Of a DNA stretch of 64,000 bases, positions 55,492 through 64,000 are shown piece by piece. Under the pieces are notes generated by a model. The model worked only from the letters and a program-made list of their open reading frames with translations. It was not told where the DNA came from and searched no databases. The stretch comes from Heracleum sosnowskyi (taxonomy: Eukaryota > Streptophyta > Magnoliopsida > Apiales > Apiaceae): contig CM061236.1 in the NCBI GenBank assembly GCA_030848705.1, positions 58,857,481 through 58,921,480 of the forward strand, in the 5' to 3' direction. Positions within the stretch are counted from its first letter, which is position 1. Each line of letters opens with the position of its first letter. The position numbers and the translations under genes were made by a program.

Positions 55492-58396
55492 ATGTCAAAC
55501 CAAGATATGGAAGTTACAAGACAAGATGAAATACAAGACTTATCGCTCGCACCTCCATCTCCAGGGTCTATGCAAATTGCAGCAAGAAATGGTTTTGGCC
55601 ATAACATAGATTACATGTCACAAGCCTACCTCAGAAATCGAAGTTGCTCACAAATTGACATAGAATTAGATGATAGCTCATATGTCAGTAAAGATCGTCC
55701 CCTTCCAATATATCTCAAGGTAAATTATCTCATCTTACTAATTTCTACTGTTACATGATCATATATATATATATATATATATGTCTACATTTTTTGATCT
55801 TACTGTGATGAACTCGAAGTAATGCTTAAACCTGAATGTATAACTATTAGACATGCATGGACTACTACACTTTTCTAGGACTGTGTTAAAGGTTATTTAA
55901 TTGTGTACACAATGCAATGCAGTTTCAAGATGTAGAATATAAAGTGAAAATAAGTAAAGCTACTTCCGCCAACCCTTTGAAAGCAGTAGTGACAAAAGTA
56001 GCGTCACAAATTAATCAAGACAATTACAAGCAGATATTGAAGGGTATAACGGGAAGTGTTGGTCCTGGGCAAATCCTTGCTCTAATGGGTCCTTCTGGTA
56101 GTGGGAAAACTACATTGCTAAAGGTGATAGGGGGAAGATTGCAACACAATATTAAAGGAACAATCACTTATAATGACATTCCTTATAGTCCAGCTCTAAA
56201 AAGGAGGTTAGATGTATATTAATACGCAAAGGTCATTGACGTACAACCCTATATTTACTATTAACTTTATAAGCCACTTTTCTCTGGCAGGATTGGTTTT
56301 GTTACACAAGATGATATTCTATTGCCACAATTAACAGTGGAAGAGACCTTAGTATTTGCTGCATACTTGAGACTTCCATGTAGTATGAATCGAAGGAAAA
56401 AATATGAAAGAGTGGAAATGATCATCAAGGAATTAGGCCTTGAAAGGTTTGGTGGGATATATGTTAGATTTTGATCATCTTGAAACCTATATATCTAATG
56501 TAATAATTTATGAAATATCTTGATACGTTTTCATTTCTCATTATTTAGATGTCGTAACACACGCATAGGAGGAGGATTTATTAAAGGAATATCAGGGGGA
56601 GAAAGAAAAAGAACTAGTATCGGTTATGAAATCCTGGTTGACCCGTCATTACTATTGCTCGATGAACCAACTTCGGGTCTTGATTCCACCTCTGCAAATC
56701 GCCTCCTCCTTATCCTTCAAGATGTTGCTAAGGCATGTATAATTTTATCGACCTTAAATTTCTTCACTTAAATGATTTTATCACGTTTTTATCCTTTCTT
56801 ATACGATTGCTTGTAGGCGGGAAGAACAATAATTACAACTATACATCAGCCTTCGAGTAGAATGTTTTACATGTTCAATAGGGTTCTTTTGTTATCAGAA
56901 GGCTATCCTATGTATTATGGAAAAGCTAAAGATTCGATTGATTACTTCTACTCCTTGCATTTTATCCCAGAAATTGCTATGAATCCTGCAGAACTCTTGC
57001 TGAATTTAGCAACTGGTGAACTGAATGACATTATTGTTCCTGATGATTTACGTGCGATTCAAGGGACTCCTGAATATGAAAAGGCTGTACTCAAGGTGAT
57101 CAGTTTCTTTCTCTTATATATATATATGTCTTAATTTGAGAGTTGAGGTTTTCTTCACCTTAATGAATATGTTTTCTATGATGTATTAGCATCTACGTCA
57201 AAAGTACAAGTCAGACCTAGAAACAAAAGAGAAAGATGCAAATCAGATGATAACAAAGGCATTAGAGCATCTCCAAGTAGCCATACGAGTCAAGAAAGAC
57301 TGGACAATGACTTGGTGGGAACAATTTATAATATTGATCGAGAGAACGTATAGAGCAAGATATAGAGATTATTTTGATGTGTTAAGACTAGCTCAAGCAT
57401 TAGGAGTTGCAGTTTTGTTGGGCCTTCTCTGGTGGAAATCTAGCACCCACACAGAAGCTCAGCTTAGAGATCAAGTAAAACAATATTATACTAATCTTTC
57501 CATATTAAAAAGCTCATTCCCCTTGATAAAGTATCTTATTAATACTGGGCGTATAAATGCAGATTGGTTTGATGTTTTACATTTGTATTTTTTGGACATC
57601 ATCATCATTATTCGGAGCAGTGTACGTGTTCCCGTTTGAAAAAGTCTTTTTGGTGAAAGAAAGAAAATCGGAAATGTACAGATTAAGTGTGTACTATGTA
57701 TGCAGTACATTGTGCGATATGATAGCTCATGTTCTTTATCCAACGCTTTTTATGACCATTTTGTATTTCATGGTTGGATTCAAGCAAACTGTTGAATGCT
57801 ACTTCATGACATTGGCTGCAGTCTTATTAGTAGCCATTACAAGCCAAGTAAGTGACATTACTATTCTTACTCTAAATTCTTAACATTCTTGACAAAATTG
57901 AATGACTTTACTAAATCCAGGGAGCTGGAGAATTATTTGGTGCTATAGTTATGAGTATTAGAAGAGCTGGAACGATTGCTTCTTTATTACTTATGTTGTT
58001 TCTTCTCACAGGAGGGTACTATGTCCAGGTAGTTTTTTAATCTATATATAATAGCAAAAATATAATAACAAATTTTAACAATATTGTTTAAAACTGAATT
58101 TCTGGATGCCACTTTTTGGGTTGCAGCATATACCAAAATTTATGCGTTGGTTAAAATATGTATCGTTCATGTACCATGGATTTAGGCTGCTGTTGAAAGT
58201 ACAATATTCAGGTGACCAATTATACGAGTGTGATAGTATTGGAGGATGCAGGACATTGCAGACCTCTCCTTCATTTGACACTGTCAACTTGAATGGTGGA
58301 TTACAAGAAGTTTGGATTTTATTGGCCATGTCACTGGTGTATCGTTTCTTTGCATACATATGTCTGGGTAGAAAGATTAACAACTACCAACTATGA
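55492..58396 (+). CDS. ABCG26: ABCG26-type half-size ABC transporter, 9 exons
   Basis: Exons 55492-55719, 55923-56206, 56291-56446, 56549-56732, 56817-57095, 57190-57474, 57563-57847, 57921-58028 and 58127-58396; all in phase, 692 residues. The nucleotide-binding domain is first: Walker A GPSGSGKT (132-139), Q-loop Gln177, signature ISGGE (237-241), Walker B LLLLDE (257-262), H-loop His294. Six membrane segments follow (from ALGVAVLLGLLWW, about 445, to VWILLAMSLVYRFF near the C-terminus), the WBC half-transporter layout. Match to Arabidopsis ABCG26/WBC27 is close throughout (AYLRNRSCSQIDIE, NDIPYSPALKRR, KYKSDLETKEKD). Known role: plasma-membrane export from tapetum of material for pollen exine. 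One intron has a GC donor. A start at Met6 is an alternative. Confidence 0.95.
56733..56816 (+). other. GC-AG intron of ABCG26
   Basis: The reading frame and family alignment (VAK, then AGRT) require the exon to end ...GCTAAG with intron start gcatgt and end ttgtag. The only GT nearby (three bases further, in gcatGTat) breaks the frame. GC donors flanked by AAG are a known minority class. Confidence 0.85.
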
Positions 58397-59529
58397 CTAA
58401 CGTATCTTACTAAAACTATTTGAAACCTTCTATGTCTCTCATAACAATAAATTAAAATGTGAGAAATGACATCACAACTGTGTTTCAATAAAAAGTATAA
58501 TATATATTTGTTTTAAGATTAGTACAAGTTCTCAATTTCTAGTACTTGTGTACACTTGCGGCATCTTATGTTGGTTCATCCAATGCTTTCAGCTACTTCT
58601 TCTAATGTTGTACTTCCCAGTTTTTTTGTTAAAGAAGAGAATATACTTTCTTCCAAGTTTTTTCCGAATAAGAGAAAGGAAGATAAAAGAAGGGACACAA
58701 GAAGTCAATTATTAAAATTGAAAGTTAATTTTTTGAAAAGAGTAAATTAATAAGAATTAATTAGGGGGAAAATCTAATCCTACTAGTATTTATAACTAAC
58801 AAGTTGATAAGTACTAATAAATACATCAATTTAACTAATATCCAATCAAATAAAAAAAAAGTTTTTAATTTGTTAAGTATTTTTTTAACATAAACCTGAT
58901 TTTTTATTAAAGTTTTTCGCATTTAGTGTAAATAGATGTAAATATTTATAATTAGTAGGTAAAAAACTACAAATTATAAGATGAAGCTTGAAATATTAAT
59001 ACTAGTGAAAAAAATCATATTAGTTTATATTTTAAATTGTGGTCACTTAAAGAAAAAAGAATTATTAGATCTTAAAATAAGTAGAAAAAATTATTGAATC
59101 TAATAATATAAAAAAAATACTCTATACTAATGGGTAAATTACGTTTTTAAAAGGTCAAAGTTTAAATTCTGCTAATAATGTATTAGAAATAAATTTTAAT
59201 ATTCTTAGAATTAAAAATATTTAAGTAATTTAAACTTTAAAAAAATGTTGGAAAAAAAACCGTGAATTAACATAATTATAAATATTGAAATATGATATGT
59301 GCGTTTCCCGATTATAAGCTAGTTGTATCCTTCATATAATACAAGTACGAAAGATAATATTAAAATACTACCAACGATCGAGAGTTCGATTTCCTTTAAT
59401 AATATTTATAACTTCAAAGAAATTAACAAAATTTTCAATTAAAATATTATATAAAAATACTATCGAAGAATAAGAGTACTATCAAAAGTTAAGATATCAT
59501 TATTTTAATATTATTATACACAAGAAACT
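58397..59529. other. Gene-free AT-rich region after ABCG26
   Basis: It starts with the presumed ABCG26 3' UTR (aataaa-type signals near 58447 and 58486). Nothing else is recognised. Confidence 0.5.
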
Positions 59530-59765
59530 ATCATGAGTAGGGTTGTAAGCGAAGCCGTTTGTGAACAAAACTCGAACTCGACTCGTTTTAGATGGACTCG
59601 GCTCGGTTCGTTTACTAAATGAACACGAGCTTGAACATGAAAATGTGTTCGGTTAATAAATGAGCTCGAGTCGAGCTTTACACCTGTTCGACTCGAACTC
59701 GGCTCGTTTTGCTCGGGATCGGCTCGAGCTCGGCTCAAACTCGTTAAACTCGGCTCGATTCGTTT
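59530..59765. repeat. Low-complexity ctcgagct/ggctcg block
   Basis: Diverged gctcgaactcggctcg units over about 230 bp give a spurious open frame on the minus strand. The composition is sharply different from the AT-rich flanks. Blocks of this type are frequent in plant repeats; I do not assign it to a family. Confidence 0.6.
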
Positions 59766-60159
59766 AACTAATTATAAATTTGTGAATTTCATAATATCCT
59801 TAACAATTTGAATATGTTAAATAAAACTTAATTGCGATCTATTTTAGTTATTTTGTGGTTGAATAGGGAATTGTATTTGTTATATCCTTAACAAATAAAT
59901 AAGTATTGAACCAAAGAAATATAGAGAAATTACCTAAAATATTATTGTTTTTAAGTTCTTTTGGAGTTTTACTATTTTCTGAAAATATATTTTCAAAAAT
60001 AAAGTTTGAAACCAAAAGTAATCAGATGCAACTTATTTTTACGTTTTTATGAAAAATTGTTAACGTATATGCGTATTATTATTATCAACAGATTACTTAT
60101 AATAAATTTGGGAGATGCAGAGATATTGTCAATTACTATATATTATATGTCAACACAAT

Positions 60160-61015
60160 GGCAAAAAGTGTCACTTTAATGTTTGTGAAATTACAATTTT
60201 ACCCCTATTTTTTGAAAAATAACAAAAATACCACTGTTATATTATTATGCAAAAATATATTAATATTTGTTAATGTAGAGAATCGAACCTCCAACCTCCT
60301 TTTAAAAAGTCCAAAGCATAACCACTGTGCTACATTGTTTTTTGTGTCAACAAATGAAGTGTTCATTTTGAAAAGAAATTTACTAAGAAATGAATGTGAC
60401 GAACAAAGTGTATAAGCATTAGCATTACATAATTTTGATGCTAATTTTCTTAATTTTAAATTATAGACTTAACAAATAATGAGATACATAACATATACAA
60501 TAGTTCTTATATTAGATCAAGTTCATTATTATATTTTATGTATAATTAATTAATTCTAATAATGTAAAATAGTGATATATAATATGATATAAAAATATGA
60601 ATTATCAACAACATAACTAAAGTATATTTAATCAAAAATATACAACTATAATAAAAATTTATAACGATGATTGATCATTTACCTATATATATATATATAA
60701 TAACGTAAATAAAAAATACAGATTTATATAAATAATATGGACCAATATTTCTTTTACTCAAATGTTCAAAATAAAAAAAATATAGAATTAGAGGAAATGA
60801 TGTGAGTTATCTAATAAAATCTTTAAAGTAAACTCAAAAAGCAATGTAGCATAGTGGTTATGCTTTGGATTTCTTAGAAGGAGGTTGAAGGTTCGATTCT
60901 CTGCGTTAACAGTTATTAACATATTTTTGCATAATAATATAACAGTGGCATTTTTGTTATTTTTCAAAAAATAGGGGTAAAATCGTAACTTCACAAGCAT
61001 TAAAATGGCAAAAAT
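60160..61015. mobile_element. Fold-back element with about 190-bp inverted arms
   Basis: The left arm 60160-60351 and right arm 60828-61015 are reverse complements with roughly ten percent differences, from ggcaaaa.gt..cacttta inward. Each arm carries a tRNA-like block. The arms also give a matching pair of spurious frames with the peptide KNNKNTTVILLCKN-type. The loop (60352-60827) is AT-rich. Confidence 0.75.
60845..60901 (+). other. tRNA-like promoter block (box A and box B) in the fold-back arm
   Basis: TAGCATAGTGG matches the pol III box A consensus and sits in a D-arm-like stem GCAT/ATGC. GGTTCGATTCT matches box B 32 bp further on. A complete acceptor stem and T-stem cannot be drawn, so it is not a working tRNA gene. 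The same block is inverted at 60280-60336 and partly at 62048-62072. Confidence 0.55.
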
Positions 61016-61410
61016 GTTTATAAATTAGCGTGCAATTTAATTAGGACTACCAATATAAACATACAATTATTTCATACAACCTAATAGAACAATATCAACT
61101 TCATAAAACAATTCATAACTAGCTAACATTTTAAGAATATACAATAATTAACATAAATTTCACAAAAATTAACATAAATTAAAGTGCACATACTTTACAA
61201 AAATGAAACTACAAAATACTAACAAGTAAATGGAACATACCTTATAATTTGGACAAGATTGTGTAGTTAATTTGGTGGACTAAATTTTAAGAAAAAAAAA
61301 AAAAACTTGAAGGAGAGAAAGAGGCAGAAGGTTTGAAACAAGAAGAGTAAAGAAGTTGATGATGCGTTAAAGAAACGGGCACAAAGTTGGCTGCATTAAA
61401 TTGTACCAGT

Positions 61411-61912
61411 CACTTTTTGCAACGGATTAGCGACGGAAAAAGAACGACGGATCTACTTTAGCAACGGTTTAGCGACGGAAATTAAAAATAGTTGACTTTT
61501 TCATCTATAACGGATAGCCGTAGCAAATCCGTTGGTAAATATTTCCGTTGTTGTTCCGTTGCTTGTTTTGCTGTTTCTAAGCCGTCGCAAACACATCCGT
61601 TGCTAAGCCCGTCGCGAGAATTGAGCGGGATAACATGGCGCCTATATTAGCTACGGTTGGTTTCTGTTGCTATATTCCGTTACTATTTCCGTTACTAAAC
61701 TGTTACTAAATTTGAGCGGGATGTATTGGCGCTAAATTTAGCAACAGAAGGATTCCGTTGCTAAAGTTCTGTCGGAAATCCGTTGCAGATTTGTTGGTAA
61801 TAGGCTTGACCTTTTTTTAATCTAAAGGTGTTGCTAATCCGTCGTGCTTTGGTAACGGGAATCATTCCGTCGCTAATTTCCGTCGCAAATTTCGGGTATT
61901 GTTGTAGTGATA
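61411..61912. mobile_element. CACTA (En/Spm)-like remnant, about 500 bp
   Basis: The right end reads gggtattgttgtagtg, that is CACTACAACAATACCC inward, the classical CACTA terminus. The interior has about a dozen subterminal copies of ccgttgctaa/gcgacgga. The left end at 61411 (cactttttgcaacgga) is only partly conserved. No 3-bp target duplication (agt versus ata) and no transposase are present. Confidence 0.6.
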
Positions 61913-62047
61913 CATGTTATCAATATGTGCTATTTAACAATGATTATTGTGCGATAAATAAAGTAATTCTCGTTCGAGGATTGAGGAGGGTTCGACGAAT
62001 GAGTCCATGTTCGGAGTCTCCCCGACCCCGAAGTGACCGATCGAAGT

Positions 62048-62223
62048 CCAAAGCATAACCACTGTGCTACATTGTTTTTTGTGTTTATTTTAAAATTTTT
62101 ATTAGATAAGTCACATCATTTCCTCTAATTATATATTCCTTTTTTTATTTTGAACATTTGAGTAAAGGAAATATTGGTCCATATTATTTATATAAATCTG
62201 TCTTTTTTATTTACGTTATTATA
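62048..62223 (-). repeat. Inverted copy of 60685-60868 (part of the fold-back element)
   Basis: tccaaagcataaccactgtg through ttttttatttacgttattat is the reverse complement of the fold-back element's right half from the tRNA-like block outward, about ninety percent identical by eye. It lies between the CACTA-like end and a Helitron-like 5' end. Confidence 0.75.
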
Positions 62224-63733
62224 TCTATACTATTATATTAAAGACGAAACATTGAAAGTTTTGTAGTCTGGTCGTGAAAGTTTTTGTAGTCTAGTCACTC
62301 AATTCATAGCCGTTAGATATTTTTGATCAAATCGATGAGAACCATTAGATAAAATATTAAAATTATTATATATAATATCTTTTCTATTTTTCCTAACTAA
62401 AACATCTCATTTTCCAAAAATATCGCAGACAGTTTCATTTAATAAAATAACATAATAAAGTTATAATTGTTAATAACTAACTCATTACCTTTTTTAGTCA
62501 AAGTGTATATTCTTTTTTATATTTTCTAACTAAAATTTCTACTTTTCTATTTTTCTTAACTAAAACCTCTCATTTTCCAAAAATAAGCTTCTCATTTTCC
62601 AAAAATACCACGGACAATTCTATTTTATAAAATAAAATAATAATATTATAATTACTAATGAATAACTGATTAATTTTTTTTCCCAAAAAGTATATTTTTT
62701 TTATATTTTCTAACTAAAATTTCTCTTAACTAAAAGCTCAAAAATATCAGGGACAATTTCATTTAGTAACATAAAATACTAATAATTAACCAATTATTAA
62801 AGACGAAATATTGAAAGTTTTGTAGTCTATTCCGGAAAGTTTTTGTAGTCTGGTCACTCAATTCATAGCCGTCAAATATTTTTGATCAAATCGATGAGAA
62901 CCATTAGATAAAATATTGAAATTAATATATATAATATCTTTTCTATTTTACCTAACTAAAACATCTAATTTTCCAAAAATATCGCAGACAGTTTAATTTA
63001 ATAAAATAACATAATAAAGTTATAATTGCTAATAACTAACCCATTACCTTTTTTAGCCAAAGTGTATAATCTTTTTTATATTTTCTAACTAAAATTTCTA
63101 ATTTTCTATTTTTCCTAACTAAAACCTCTCATTTTCCAAAAATGAACTTCTCATTTTTCAAAAATATCACGGACAGTTCCATTTAATAAAATAAAATAAT
63201 AATATTATAATTAATAATGACTAACCGATTAATTTTTTTTCTCAAAACATATATTATTTTTTATATTTTCTAACTAAAATTTCTCCTAACTAAAACCTCA
63301 AAAATATCAAGGACAATTTCATTTAGTAACATAAAATACTAATAATTAACCAATTACCTTTATTAGCCAAAACAGATATATTTTTTTTATAACTAAAATT
63401 TCTACTTTTTATTTTTCATAATTAAACCTCTTATTTTCTAAAAATATCATGGGCAGTTCTATTTAATAGAATAAAATAATAATATTATAATTACTAATAA
63501 CTAACCGATAAGTTTTTTTTGCCAAATTGTATATTCTTTTTATATTTTCTAACTAATATGTCTCATAACTAAAATCTCAAAAAATATACACGGACTATTC
63601 CATTTAGTAACATAAAATACTAATATTATAAATACTAATAATTACACGATTACCTTTATTAGCCAGATCGTATATATATTTTTAAATTTTTCTAACTAAA
63701 ATTTCTGTTTTTCTAAAATTATCACAAACGACA
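62224..63733 (+). mobile_element. Helitron-like element Y, tandem copies downstream of ABCG26
   Basis: It starts A|TCTATACTATTATATTAAAG, continues gacgaaacattgaaagttttgtagtc, and the block recurs at 62797 without the first bases, giving a unit near 570 bp. Internal cctctcattttccaaaaatatc sub-repeats recur several times. No coding. 3' termini are not identified. Confidence 0.6.
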
Positions 63734-64000
63734 TCTATACTATATTATTAAAGCCGAAACATTGAAAGTTTTGATTTTCGATTTTCGGTTATTTTTTGGT
63801 TTTCGGTACTTTTTCTAATTAATAAATTAATAATATAATCAAAATTCGGGAAAGTTTTATTCTACATTAATATTTCACTATATTTTACTACATAAAAATC
63901 AAATAATATTGAAATCTATTCAAAAAAATGTAAATATGGGATCTAATTTGTTTAAATTTAGGATACACTGCTACAAATATACTTATTTCTTTTTAGGATA
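63734..64000 (+). mobile_element. Start of another Helitron-like Y copy, running off the window
   Basis: A|TCTATACTATATTATTAAAGCC then gaaacattgaaagttttg: the same 5' terminus as at 62224, after which the sequence diverges (attttcggttattttttgg). It is cut by the window end. Confidence 0.5.

Noticed and set aside
59514..59738. 74-codon frame rich in Arg and Ser
   Set aside because: It lies in a low-complexity ctcgagct block with no homology that I recognise.
60845..60901. Functional tRNA gene
   Set aside because: Box A and box B fit, but a full acceptor stem, T-stem and pairing are lacking, and the block is repeated in fold-back arms.

Overview
The window is nuclear DNA of a flowering plant. 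The evidence is intron-rich genes of plant-specific families (an AGCVIII kinase, an exine-type ABCG transporter), Ty1/copia and Ty3/gypsy LTR retrotransposons primed by initiator tRNA-Met, Helitron-like termini and an Emigrant-like MITE. The codon use and the gene families look eudicot; I cannot name the species. Three host genes are present: the first exon of a D6PK-type kinase (minus strand, 2248-3119), a complete 17-exon NOP2-type rRNA cytosine-5 methyltransferase (minus strand, 37607-43820) and a complete 9-exon ABCG26-type half transporter (plus strand, 55492-58396). Everything else recognisable is mobile or repetitive DNA.

Layout. 1-2247 is intron of the truncated kinase gene. 3808-24215 is a stack of copia (Sirevirus-like) elements, all on the minus strand: a broken fragment (3808-6719) ending in a 148-bp LTR palindrome, a second fragment (6720-9178), its LTR (9179-9704 resumed at 22827-23588), a complete 13.1-kb element (9705-22821, target duplication CACTT) inserted into that LTR, and a 3' internal remnant (23589-24215) on the other side of the same LTR. 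The complete copia element has an ancestral extra reading frame of about 4.4 kb after pol, and a short CGTTGA motif scattered through LTRs, spacers and coding sequence. 25077-34413 is a complete, apparently young Tekay-like chromovirus with equal 1991-bp LTRs, target duplication GTCCA, an uninterrupted polyprotein and an additional 183-codon upstream frame. 34419-37606 holds a minisatellite, a tandem duplication and a fold-back element containing a 134-bp Emigrant-like MITE. 44204-55085 is an AT-rich mosaic of Helitron-like copies, including a head-to-tail array (46192-49338) lying between inverted arms. 58397-64000 holds a fold-back element with a tRNA-like promoter block, a CACTA-like remnant and more Helitron-like copies.

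How it fits together. The kinase and NOP2 genes do not act in one pathway (auxin-transport phosphorylation versus ribosome biogenesis), but the same two families are neighbours in Arabidopsis at two paralogous loci, so this looks like an old gene pair pushed about 34 kb apart by retrotransposon insertions. ABCG26 acts in the anther tapetum for pollen-wall formation and is flanked by inverted copies of one Helitron-like family. I see no CRISPR array, operon, rRNA or intact tRNA gene. The least explained items are the long post-pol frame and dispersed motif of the copia element, the extra frame of the gypsy element and the Helitron array.
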